Below are positions 6,691 to 13,743 of a DNA stretch of 26,552 bases, piece after piece; the stretch's first letter is position 1, and the number at the start of each line of letters is the position of its first letter. The position numbers and the translations under genes are program-made. The notes beneath the pieces were generated by a model that ran no database searches, was not told where the DNA came from, and saw only the letters and a list, made by a program, of their open reading frames with translations. Source of the stretch: a virus; the IMG/VR virus record IMGVR_UViG_3300021165_000974, positions 1 to 26,552 of that record, one strand, 5' to 3'.

Positions 6691-6970
6691 TGAATATGGG
6701 GGCGTTGGCTCGGAACCATACGGTCCTCCAAAACCACTTGTAATGAACTTTGATGAGTGGATGGCTTACGGTTTGGAACACAGTTTTTGTGGACCCCCTG
6801 TGTGTATTACCCATGATGGTGAACCTATGACAGATGCAGAATACGCAGAATTTGACGAGGGTCACGACCCTTGTATTCACATGATTCGCCCTTATCACGA
6901 TGTTGCAGAACGCCTTATGGTTGAGTCTTCACACTCTGCATCAATTTGGCGCAGGCCAGGTTGGGAGTGA
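6677..6970 (+). CDS. hypothetical protein with INExGGVG N-terminus, 97 aa
   Basis: GTG at 6677 lies inside the preceding gene. Residues 4-20, INEYGGVGSEPYGPPKP, closely match INEQGGVGAKKYGPAKP in the C-terminal part of the Pro/Gly-rich protein at 4069. The rest is acidic, with CGPPVC and a later Cys-Ile-His. The stop overlaps the next GTG (GTGA). No family recognised. Confidence 0.55.
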   Translation: MSQINEYGGVGSEPYGPPKPLVMNFDEWMAYGLEHSFCGPPVCITHDGEPMTDAEYAEFDEGHDPCIHMIRPYHDVAERLMVESSHSASIWRRPGWE

Positions 6971-8406
6971 AAGTCTTTTTCGGAGGGTCGGAAAAAGGTT
7001 CATATCGGCGTATGTTGCTTGACAACAACGTTAAGCACTTTGCTTTAAATCTCACACATTTACCAATTCCTAAAAAGAAGGAATTTGTATTGTCAGACAT
7101 TTTTCAAGGCAACGAAGTGCTCATTTACACTTCTGAAAACGATGAAGATTTAAACCGTTTTGATGATTTTGTACGCAATTACGCAGATGAGATTTCTATT
7201 GTTATTGGTCGCCCTGACTACGATGGCGCATGGTTAGGGGACAAGTATGTCCCCATATGGAATGACGAAACTGACCTAGAACGGCTTGCGTGGCTTTGTC
7301 AAAAGTATGGTCGTGTAGCCATCTCAGACAAGGCTGTAAACCCTCGCAACATGGTCAGGATTCGCCAACTGGCAGCCCGTTGGGGAACTAAACTTATTGG
7401 AATTACCTCCAAGCCTGACCTGATTGAGCACCTCCCTTGGGACGCTGTAGTTGTCAATTCTTGGACATCTGTCATCCGTTATGGGGAAACTCAAATTTGG
7501 GATGGTCATGGTTTGCGCCGTTACCCAGCCCAGCAAAAGGAGTCCGCTCGTAAGAAGCACCGAGCAGATATTGTCCGACTTGATGTAGATATAGTTTCTG
7601 TAATGGAGGATGATGTTGCTACTGTTGGGACGCTTGCTATCCGTTCTTGGCAACAATGGGAAACACACACTTTTGGGGGCTATGACCCTTCTGTGGCGGA
7701 TGACGAAGACGAGTTTGGACCCCCTTCTGACCCCCCAATCATTACTATTGGGGGTGTTACCCCTGTTTCTAAAAATGTGGCTTTGGGGGGGTCAAACATT
7801 ACTACAGACCCCCTAAATGAGCGGCACGAAAGAGGGCGGTCATTACTACCCATAATGGGCATTGAATCTGTAGTGTCTTTAGGTCACAGAACCGTTGGAA
7901 ATGATGGAGAAGAACTAGAAATTGAACCTGAGAAAGTAAACCTTCTCAAATATAATGCTGACCCACTAAGGGAGTGCAATCATTGCTATTTGGCTCCCCG
8001 ATGTCCTCAATTTCACGAAAATGCGACATGTGCGTTTTCTCTTCCTTTGGAGATTAAGTCCAAAGACCAACTTCAGGCTGCTATGAAGGCTCTTTTAGAG
8101 ATGCAAGTAGGTCGTGTGATGTTTGCTCGCTTTGCGGAAGAACTAGAAGGACAGGGTCTTGACTCTAGTCTTTCTACAGAAATTGACCGAGTATTTAACC
8201 TTGTAGAGAAAATGGCTCGTATCAGTGACAACCGAGAAATGCTCCGTATTGAGGTTGAGACTCGTGGGTCTAGCGGAGTGCTTTCCCGACTGTTTGGACA
8301 GAAGGTTGGAGAAACCAGCAAGATGCTCCCTAACGGTGGTTTAAACGAAGAAGCCACCGATGCCCTGTACGCAGACGTTATTGATTTTTCTGAAGACGGT
8401 TCTTGA
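6967..8406 (+). CDS. large phage protein with four-cysteine cluster, 479 aa
   Basis: I choose GTG at 6967 (GTGA overlap) over TTG at 6946. Residues 1-235 look like an alpha/beta domain, possibly a TIM barrel: MKVFFGGSEKGSYRR start, IVIGRPDYDGAW, AISDKAVNP, KLIGITSKPD, WDAVVVNSW. Residues 236-300 are a low-complexity Pro/Gly/Asp linker. Then comes C337-x2-C340-x5-C346-x8-C355 (CNHC...RCPQF...TC), likely binding zinc or iron-sulfur, followed by a long helical region (LLEMQVGRVMFARFAEEL). The barrel-plus-metal layout recalls tRNA-guanine-transglycosylase-like phage proteins, but I see no decisive motif, so I leave the function open. Confidence 0.6.
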   Translation: MKVFFGGSEKGSYRRMLLDNNVKHFALNLTHLPIPKKKEFVLSDIFQGNEVLIYTSENDEDLNRFDDFVRNYADEISIVIGRPDYDGAWLGDKYVPIWNDETDLERLAWLCQKYGRVAISDKAVNPRNMVRIRQLAARWGTKLIGITSKPDLIEHLPWDAVVVNSWTSVIRYGETQIWDGHGLRRYPAQQKESARKKHRADIVRLDVDIVSVMEDDVATVGTLAIRSWQQWETHTFGGYDPSVADDEDEFGPPSDPPIITIGGVTPVSKNVALGGSNITTDPLNERHERGRSLLPIMGIESVVSLGHRTVGNDGEELEIEPEKVNLLKYNADPLRECNHCYLAPRCPQFHENATCAFSLPLEIKSKDQLQAAMKALLEMQVGRVMFARFAEELEGQGLDSSLSTEIDRVFNLVEKMARISDNREMLRIEVETRGSSGVLSRLFGQKVGETSKMLPNGGLNEEATDALYADVIDFSEDGS

Positions 8407-8431
8407 CATACTCGTTAGTACCCACTAAAAT
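8403..8431 (+). promoter_or_regulatory. strong sigma70-type promoter
   Basis: TTGACA (8403-8408), 17-bp spacer, TAAAAT (8426-8431): a consensus -35 and a near-consensus -10 at ideal spacing. It overlaps the stop codon of the preceding gene and drives the sugar/nucleotide cassette starting at 8453. TTGGAG (8441-8446) is the ribosome binding site. No copy of the dispersed motif is present here. Confidence 0.75.
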
Positions 8432-8452
8432 CAACTGAGTTTGGAGCATAAA

Positions 8453-8605
8453 ATGATAATAATTAGTTTATTAATGATTAATACTTATCTTCTTTGGAAG
8501 ATTTTTAACACCCTTAGATATATGTCTTTGACTCCTACAAATGATGACCTTTGGGACATCTTTGCTGAATACATAGAATCACAAGACTCAGAAGAGGATT
8601 ATTAA
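8453..8605 (+). CDS. small membrane-anchored acidic protein, 50 aa
   Basis: ATG follows TTGGAG at a good distance. Residues 2-15 (IIISLLMINTYLLW) form a probable membrane anchor or signal-like helix; the C-terminus is acidic (SQDSEEDY). The stop is directly followed by the next ATG. First gene behind the strong promoter at 8403. Function unknown. Confidence 0.55.
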   Translation: MIIISLLMINTYLLWKIFNTLRYMSLTPTNDDLWDIFAEYIESQDSEEDY

Positions 8606-9646
8606 ATGAAAATACTAGTAACTGGAGGATGTGGCTTTGCTGGTCACCATCTCATTGAACACCTCCTTACCAATACCGATAGTGAAATTTTGGTACTTGA
8701 CTCTTTGACTTACGCAGGCAAAGTTGACAGGGTATTGGATATCCATAATTACGACTCAAACCGAGTAAAAATTATGTGGCATGACCTTAGGGCGACTTTA
8801 CAACCCGTTGCTGAAAAACTAAAGGATATTACACATGTCCTACATCTTGCGTCTGAATCCCATGTTGACCGCAGTATTACTGACCCAGCACCCTTTATCC
8901 ACAACAACGTTATTGGGTCGCTCAACATGTACGAGTGGGCACGAACCCATGACAACCTAGAGCACTTCGTACAGATTTCAACAGATGAGGTTTATGGAGC
9001 CGCACCAGCAGGACACGCTCACCAAGAGTGGCTTGACCCTATGCTTCCATCTAACCCCTATGCAGCAAGCAAAGTTGGACAAGAAGCGATTGGTATCTCG
9101 TACTGGCGTACCTACGGTCTTCCTTTAACCATCACAAATACAATGAACCTGTTTGGAGAACGCCAACATCCTGAGAAGTTCCTTCCAAAAACTATTCGTT
9201 CTATTGCTAACGGAAACCCTGTAGAACTTCATGGTATTTACCATGGCATCAAAGATGGCTTTCCTGACTGGCAAGCATCTGAACGCCATTGGCTTCATGC
9301 CCGTAACCATGCCGATGCACTTTTGTGGGTTCTTACACAAGCACCAGCAATACGTTACAAAAACTCTGTAGAAACTCAGAAACCAAACCGCTGGAATGTG
9401 GCTGGGGAAGAGAAGTCTGTACTTGAAATGACTGAGATTATTTCGGACATTCTTAACACTGCCTGTGAAATTGATTGGGTGGATTACCATTCAACACGCC
9501 CAGGTCATGACCATCGTTACGCTTTGGATTCTTCCAAGATTCATAACGCAGGGTGGAAACCACCTTTTAATCTTGAAACTGCTCTAGAAAAAACTGTGGC
9601 GTGGGTAACCCGTGATGAGAATAAGAGGTGGCTAAGTGATTACTGA
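8606..9646 (+). CDS. dTDP-glucose 4,6-dehydratase-like SDR enzyme, 346 aa
   Basis: This is an extended short-chain dehydrogenase. The Rossmann motif TGGCGFAGHH (6-15) binds NAD; LDSLTYAGK (31-39) and ASESHVDRSI (82-91) are characteristic of RmlB-type dehydratases; STDEVYG (125-131) holds the Asp-Glu pair used in dehydration; Y152-x3-K156 is the catalytic pair. RmlB converts dTDP-glucose to the 4-keto-6-deoxy sugar, the entry to rhamnose and other deoxy sugars. Length is normal. No other rml gene is visible, so the product may feed host enzymes or the glycosyltransferase at 11876. The exact nucleotide-sugar substrate cannot be read from the sequence. Confidence 0.85.
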   Translation: MKILVTGGCGFAGHHLIEHLLTNTDSEILVLDSLTYAGKVDRVLDIHNYDSNRVKIMWHDLRATLQPVAEKLKDITHVLHLASESHVDRSITDPAPFIHNNVIGSLNMYEWARTHDNLEHFVQISTDEVYGAAPAGHAHQEWLDPMLPSNPYAASKVGQEAIGISYWRTYGLPLTITNTMNLFGERQHPEKFLPKTIRSIANGNPVELHGIYHGIKDGFPDWQASERHWLHARNHADALLWVLTQAPAIRYKNSVETQKPNRWNVAGEEKSVLEMTEIISDILNTACEIDWVDYHSTRPGHDHRYALDSSKIHNAGWKPPFNLETALEKTVAWVTRDENKRWLSDY

Positions 9647-10352
9647 TGTTGGAATTGACATGGATGGAGTCATATATGACTTTGCCAAAGTTTTTCATGA
9701 ATACGCCCAAAATAGGATGAACAAAGAATTGTCCAAACCTACAAAATGGGATTTCTACAAAGAATGGGGTATGTCAGACGAGCAGTTTGATGAATGGCTC
9801 ATAGAAGGTGTTCAAGAACTCCGACTGTTTAATTGTGATGCTCCCATGGAAAACACTGTTGAAGGTTGGAACCTTCTGAAGCAAAACGATATAAAAATCC
9901 ATTTGTTGACTCACAGAGGTGCTGTTTCTTATCAACAAACTGTTCAATGGCTAGAACGCTTTGGTCTCCGTCCTGACAGTTTACATTTTGGTGCAAACAA
10001 AGGTATTTTGAAAGCCTTTGCAACAGACCAGTGTGCGTCTATAGATGACTACCCGTTGTACTACACCCAATACGACCGTGCAGGTGTTATTTCATTTCTT
10101 CGTACACAACCATGGAACGAACAAATGTACGCACGCAGAGTAAAAGACCTCTTAGATTTTGCTAACAAAGTTATAACAATCAATGAAGCCCAAAAAGTAC
10201 TTATTGAGTTACCTGTAGCACCAAAACCAAAATCACATATTATTTGGGAACCCAACAAAAACCCAACAAGCACATACACACAAGTTTACAAAGATACAAA
10301 CCCCCACGAAAACAACTTTAAGAAAATGAGATGGACTAATGACGACCTCTGA
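9636..10352 (+). CDS. HAD-type 5'-nucleotidase-like phosphatase, 238 aa
   Basis: GTG at 9636 overlaps the dehydratase by 11 bases, with AGAGGTGG upstream. IDMDGVIYDF at 7-16 supplies the D8/D10 nucleophile pair; LLTHRG at 90-95 is motif II with T92; K122 and SIDDYP at 136-140 (D137, D138) complete the active site. This order matches the 5'(3')-deoxyribonucleotidase-like HAD proteins common in phages, which dephosphorylate nucleotides. The C-terminal 50 residues are a polar extension. Sugar-phosphate substrates are an alternative given the neighbouring dehydratase. Confidence 0.75.
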   Translation: MITDVGIDMDGVIYDFAKVFHEYAQNRMNKELSKPTKWDFYKEWGMSDEQFDEWLIEGVQELRLFNCDAPMENTVEGWNLLKQNDIKIHLLTHRGAVSYQQTVQWLERFGLRPDSLHFGANKGILKAFATDQCASIDDYPLYYTQYDRAGVISFLRTQPWNEQMYARRVKDLLDFANKVITINEAQKVLIELPVAPKPKSHIIWEPNKNPTSTYTQVYKDTNPHENNFKKMRWTNDDL

Positions 10353-10650
10353 CAATCACCGTACAGACATACTTAAAGAATCAATTAATCTCATCAACGG
10401 CGAACGAAATAGCACCTATGGTGACCCTTTAGACGATTTTGCTACAACTGCTGCGATGTGGGATGTTTATCTTGCACGCACTATTGAAGCACGTGGAACA
10501 TTAGATATAAAGCCACATGATGTAGCAATCATGATGAACTTGTTAAAGATTGCACGAATTTCGTGGTCTCCTGAAAAGCGAGACCATTGGGCTGACCTTG
10601 GTGGCTACACAGGCTGTGGATGGGACTGTGTAGTCAGGCAAGATGAGTAG
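10339..10650 (+). CDS. DUF6378-like phage protein, 103 aa
   Basis: The pattern is that of the DUF6378 family as I know it: an N-terminal helix ending in INGERNSTYGDPLDDF (19-33), then MWDVYL, then KPHDVAIMMNLLKIARI (63-79), then DHWADLGGY (88-96). The helical layout with conserved acidic residues recalls MazG-like nucleotide pyrophosphohydrolases, but no activity is established for this family. It begins 14 bases inside the preceding gene. With the HAD protein upstream it may act on nucleotides. Confidence 0.7.
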   Translation: MTTSDNHRTDILKESINLINGERNSTYGDPLDDFATTAAMWDVYLARTIEARGTLDIKPHDVAIMMNLLKIARISWSPEKRDHWADLGGYTGCGWDCVVRQDE

Positions 10651-11060
10651 TGGACACACCACAATGGATTTCTAAAAGTCTTTGTAAAAACCGACATATT
10701 GATATTTGGTATCCTCCATTAGATACCGACAACCCTGACAAATACTATGGAGTTGCACGAGAAGTGTGCCGTAGATGCCCTGTATGGAAAGAATGCTTAG
10801 ACGCAGGCACTACAGAAACTTGGGGAATGTGGGGTGGATTGACCCCTCTAGAGAGAACAGTCATTACCAACAAGTCACCAAAACCAAGTGCCATAAGGTC
10901 ACACGGTACTTGGGTACGATACCGACAAGGTTGCCGATGCACAGATTGCACCGATGTTGCCGCTGTTCAGCCCGAAACTTTGAATATTAACTCGGTGCCA
11001 CTAATGAGTGAACAATTGGGTGATTTAGATATCTTGAGGTTCTTGCTTTTCAACCAGTAA
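10650..11060 (+). CDS. WhiB-family regulator with extra C-terminal Cys motif, 136 aa
   Basis: C12, C40-x2-C43-x5-C49 give the four ligands of the WhiB [4Fe-4S] cluster, followed by the GMWGG turn (59-63) and PLER. WhiB proteins are actinobacterial and actinophage transcription regulators that bind the main sigma factor; phage copies can alter host gene expression. After the turn the protein continues with HGTWVRYRQGCRCTDC (85-100), a GCRCxxC motif that I recognise from small actinophage proteins, so this is a fusion of two elements. GTG start overlaps the previous stop (TAGTG). A one-mismatch copy of the dispersed motif (10810-10820) lies in the gene. Last gene before a terminator. Confidence 0.85.
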   Translation: MDTPQWISKSLCKNRHIDIWYPPLDTDNPDKYYGVAREVCRRCPVWKECLDAGTTETWGMWGGLTPLERTVITNKSPKPSAIRSHGTWVRYRQGCRCTDCTDVAAVQPETLNINSVPLMSEQLGDLDILRFLLFNQ

Positions 11061-11078
11061 CCCTGTAACCTAGAGACA

Positions 11079-11140
11079 GACCCCATACCAAGGATTCACC
11101 TCAGAGTGCTTTAAGCACTCACTTGGTAGGGGTCTTTTTT
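11079..11140 (+). terminator. branched Rho-independent terminator
   Basis: GACCCCATACCAAG (11079-11092) pairs with CTTGGTAGGGGTC (11122-11134) with one bulged base, followed by six T. Inside sits a second perfect hairpin, GAGTGC/GCACTC (11104-11109 and 11115-11120). It closes the cassette behind the WhiB gene. The T-run ends only 22 bases before the next ATG at 11163. Confidence 0.85.
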
Positions 11141-11162
11141 ATTGTACGGACATTGGAGAAAA

Positions 11163-11717
11163 ATGGTTTATCGCCTTCTTACCGCATTGACACTTTCAGT
11201 TACCACCACATTTGGTGCTATTACGACAGGAGGTAATGCGTCAGAAGCGAGTACAACAATTGTTGTAACCACTATTCCTGCAAACTTTGTACAAGCCACA
11301 AGTGTTCCTACAATGCACCCTGAATTACGCTCACAACTTGCTACACGCAAAGCAGGCTCAGTGCGCTTTTGGGAAGCAGTGTCTTGGTGTGAAACCAACC
11401 ATAATTGGAAAGACGGTGGTTATTTTTCTGGTGGACTTGGGATGGCTCAATCAGTTTGGGTAAACTTTGGTGGCAAACAATTTGCATCACGCCCACCAAA
11501 AGCGACTAAAGAAGAACAGATTGTAATTGCTAACCGTGTTGCTTTCTTTGGTTTTCAAACTAAAAATGTGTACCGCACACTTCAAGATAAGTTAGACAAC
11601 AAACCATATTTCCGACCAGCAGTGGGATGGAAGAGCATGAAAAAATGGGGAGGTAACTGTGCTAACTGGAAGACACGGAAACCACTTAGGGACAAGTACA
11701 CAGAAACACCTAAGTAA
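11163..11717 (+). CDS. secreted Rpf-like transglycosylase, 184 aa
   Basis: ATG at 11163 is preferred over TTG at 11142 because TTGGAG precedes it. Residues 1-29 form a signal peptide (RLLTALTLSVTTTFG, then ASEA as likely cleavage site). The domain from about 67 to 128 has FWEAVSWCETNHNW with E77 as probable catalytic acid, a glycine-rich FSGGLGMAQSVW and a second cysteine at 166. This is the resuscitation-promoting-factor / lysozyme-like fold of actinobacteria, which cleaves peptidoglycan glycan strands. In a phage it may serve lysis, or virion entry if packaged. It sits directly behind a terminator, with hardly any room for its own promoter. Confidence 0.75.
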   Translation: MVYRLLTALTLSVTTTFGAITTGGNASEASTTIVVTTIPANFVQATSVPTMHPELRSQLATRKAGSVRFWEAVSWCETNHNWKDGGYFSGGLGMAQSVWVNFGGKQFASRPPKATKEEQIVIANRVAFFGFQTKNVYRTLQDKLDNKPYFRPAVGWKSMKKWGGNCANWKTRKPLRDKYTETPK

Positions 11718-11720
11718 CTG

Positions 11721-11750
11721 TTGACAGAAACCGACTAAATAAACTAGAAT
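11721..11750 (+). promoter_or_regulatory. promoter, possibly leaderless
   Basis: TTGACA (11721-11726), 18 bp, TAGAAT (11745-11750), then seven bases to ATG at 11758, so the transcript may begin at the start codon. An overlapping TAAACT at 11740 would give a short leader. The -35 box is part of TTGACAGAAACC, a relative of the dispersed ACAGAAAC motif. Confidence 0.65.
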
Positions 11751-11757
11751 AGTTATT

Positions 11758-11934
11758 ATGTACAGCAAGACATACAAATGTGACTCATGTGATATCCGCC
11801 TTACAGTTGGTGTACCCGTTACAGAAACTCCTACACACCCTTGCTCACGACACGCAAACAAAACGAGGAAACTAATTGAAGTTGAAACTGGGAATAGCCA
11901 GCGGGGACAGAGTCCCACCACAGAGGGCACCTGA
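11758..11934 (+). CDS. small zinc-ribbon-like protein, 58 aa
   Basis: C8-x2-C11 (YKCDSC), C29 and H32 could form one zinc site. The next gene begins 59 bases before its stop, in another frame, so the last 20 residues may be of little importance. An exact core of the dispersed motif (11819-11829) is read here as Val-Thr-Glu-Thr. The strong promoter and near-absent leader support translation from ATG at 11758. Function unknown. Confidence 0.5.
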   Translation: MYSKTYKCDSCDIRLTVGVPVTETPTHPCSRHANKTRKLIEVETGNSQRGQSPTTEGT

Positions 11935-12958
11935 CAACAAAGGTCATTGGGGTGGCGCAGGATGGGTACGCTTAGGACAATACGAACACCTGCTAGAAAC
12001 CGATACTTTTATTGGGACTCTTGTATGGAACAGAACGCACTTCTCTATACAAACCGATGGAGATTCTACGCTCCACGATGTTGACATCATTATCATGCAA
12101 CGACTAATGCATGACACATTGCCTGAACATATGAAGTTGGCACAGAAAGCGGGTCAGATTATCATCAATGACCTTGATGATTGGTACTGGGGACTGGACA
12201 CAACTAACCTTGCCTTTGCTGCAAGTCACCCAAAAACTAGCCCAAAAGAAAACACGAACCATTACAAAAAGGTACTTGCTACAAGCGACAGAATAACTGT
12301 ATCAACACCGTACCTGAGGGACAGGTTGTTAAAAATGTTTAGTAACTGTCCACCCATAGATGTATTACTTAATACTGTTGATGTAAAACGATTTAATATC
12401 CACGAACACATTACAGAAACTAAACCAATTGTTGGATGGGTTGGTTCAACTAACCACAGAAGTGGAGACCTTGAAACTGTTGCTGGGACTATCCCACCAT
12501 TACAGAAACTTGGTTTAATCTCTCTCCAACACAGTGGAGCGCACCCCAACGCACCTTCGCTTGCATCTAAGTGGGACATTACAGAAACTTCTGTAACTTC
12601 TATTCCCGCCACCGACCCTGAGGATTATCCAAACTTACTCACAATGGATATTGGTATTGCTCCACTACGAGACACACCATTCAACCACGCAAAGTCTGAT
12701 ATCAAGATTCTTGAATACTCTGCTTCAGGTATTCCATGGGTTGCTTCGGGACTTCCTGCTTACGAGACATTACAGAAACTTTGGGGAGTTGGCAGAATTG
12801 CCAAAAAGAACAAAGCAAAAGAATGGCAAAAGCACATCACAGCGTTGTGTGACCCACAAGTGCGTGCAGAAGAAGGGCAAGCCCTACGAGAAGCCTCTTG
12901 GTCAAGAGACATCCTCGTAGGTGCTGACACCTTCAACTCTTACTTAAACGCTCTCTGA
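11876..12958 (+). CDS. GT-B (GT4-like) glycosyltransferase, 360 aa
   Basis: TTG at 11876 follows ACGAGG at 8 bases and gives a normal N-terminus (LKLGIASGDRVPPQRA, then GAGWVRLGQY). The C-terminal domain holds the donor-binding features of GT4-type enzymes: MDIGIAPLRDTPFNHAKSD, then IKILEYSASGIPWVAS with the conserved glutamate. Such enzymes transfer a sugar from a nucleotide donor. The RmlB-like enzyme upstream could supply a deoxy-sugar donor, for host surface glycan or virion/DNA decoration. Four exact copies of TTACAGAAACT lie in the gene (12411, 12500, 12579, 12770), read as ITET twice and LQK twice. Confidence 0.8.
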   Translation: MKLKLGIASGDRVPPQRAPDNKGHWGGAGWVRLGQYEHLLETDTFIGTLVWNRTHFSIQTDGDSTLHDVDIIIMQRLMHDTLPEHMKLAQKAGQIIINDLDDWYWGLDTTNLAFAASHPKTSPKENTNHYKKVLATSDRITVSTPYLRDRLLKMFSNCPPIDVLLNTVDVKRFNIHEHITETKPIVGWVGSTNHRSGDLETVAGTIPPLQKLGLISLQHSGAHPNAPSLASKWDITETSVTSIPATDPEDYPNLLTMDIGIAPLRDTPFNHAKSDIKILEYSASGIPWVASGLPAYETLQKLWGVGRIAKKNKAKEWQKHITALCDPQVRAEEGQALREASWSRDILVGADTFNSYLNAL

Positions 12959-13249
12959 AACATTACAGAAAGTCTTTGGAAGACCCCTACGCTCTTTAGG
13001 CATCAAGCCACCCCAAATACCATGCTTGATATTGTTGTCTACTGCAAAGCGCAAGCATTCCACTGACACTGGGCATTTCCTGCAAGTGTCCACTGCTTTG
13101 GCAATACTTAACGCCACCTTCCTTTCCATGCGTCCACTACCAAACTCAAAGAAATGTGTGTTGCCCATGCCAGCACATAGTGCGTGGTCACGCCACCGTC
13201 CATTGTCAGGTGATTTCAGCGTGTTGTATTCAATCTGTTCTGCTGTCAT
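12944..13249 (-). CDS. WhiB-family regulator, minus strand, 101 aa
   Basis: C25, C56-x2-C59-x5-C65 and GIWGG (77-81) are the full WhiB signature for a [4Fe-4S] cluster and sigma-factor contact. It ends shortly after the turn (PKERRGLP), with a short tail. It is one of only two minus-strand genes in the window and converges on the glycosyltransferase, overlapping its 3' end by 15 bases. It is divergent from the accessory array that starts at 13324, a layout often used by autoregulated regulators. A near copy of the dispersed motif (12963-12973) lies in its last codons, opposite to its direction. Confidence 0.85.
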   Translation of the reverse strand: MTAEQIEYNTLKSPDNGRWRDHALCAGMGNTHFFEFGSGRMERKVALSIAKAVDTCRKCPVSVECLRFAVDNNIKHGIWGGLMPKERRGLPKTFCNVSESV

Positions 13250-13323
13250 TTCTCTCCAAAAATAATTGTTGCATTTTGTTTGTGGTACCTGTACTCTATC
13301 GGCAGGGAAGAAAGGAACCCAAC
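13250..13323. promoter_or_regulatory. divergent control region between WhiB and the small-gene array
   Basis: Seventy-four bases separate two outward-facing genes, so both promoters must lie here. Plus-strand candidates are weak: TTGCAT (13269-13274), 17 bp, TACTCT (13292-13297). AAGGAA before 13324 is the ribosome binding site. A copy of the dispersed motif is not present. The minus-strand promoter cannot be fixed by eye. Confidence 0.4.
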
Positions 13324-13563
13324 ATGAAAGTAGAGAAACTCATTGAGAGTCTTCAGAAACACTGCAAAGGTACAGATGACATCTGTGTCCTTTGGTGGAC
13401 TAAGCCTGAAGATTTCTCAGATGACAAAACATTGACAGATGAAAACTGGGCAGAAGTTTGTGCAGAGTTTGACGAATGGAACGATGCATCTTTTGCTCTT
13501 AACGAATGGATTGTTGACGCAATTCTTCAGCACTCAACAGAAGTAGAGGACAACCGTGGCTAA
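13324..13563 (+). CDS. small acidic protein, 79 aa
   Basis: ATG at 13324 with AAGGAA upstream is preferred; the open frame extends further back without a plausible start. The product is acidic with several Trp (VLWWTKPEDF, FDEWNDASFALNEW). It is the first of a series of small acidic proteins. No family recognised. The next gene starts 8 bases before its stop. Confidence 0.65.
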   Translation: MKVEKLIESLQKHCKGTDDICVLWWTKPEDFSDDKTLTDENWAEVCAEFDEWNDASFALNEWIVDAILQHSTEVEDNRG

Positions 13564-13741
13564 GTATGCAATTTATGTAACTGAAAATGTCAATCATATG
13601 TATGTGGTTGAAGCAGAGTCGGCAGAAGAAGCCGAAGCAATTTATTACACTTATGATGATAACCAACTCATCACAGAAGATTCAGATGGTTCTGTGGGCT
13701 GGGACAGCCCATGGGAAATTGCAGTAGTACAGGAGGACTAA
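13556..13741 (+). CDS. small beta-alpha protein (DpnD/PcfM-like pattern), 61 aa
   Basis: GTG at 13556 overlaps the upstream gene. Two beta strands with YAIYVTENVNHMYVVEA followed by an acidic helix (SAEEAEAIYY) give the compact pattern of DpnD/PcfM-type small proteins; the match is by pattern only. Two neighbours (13744 and the C-terminus of 13917) show the same pattern, so it belongs to a local paralogue group. Function unknown. Confidence 0.55.
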   Translation: MAKYAIYVTENVNHMYVVEAESAEEAEAIYYTYDDNQLITEDSDGSVGWDSPWEIAVVQED

Positions 13742-13743
13742 CC

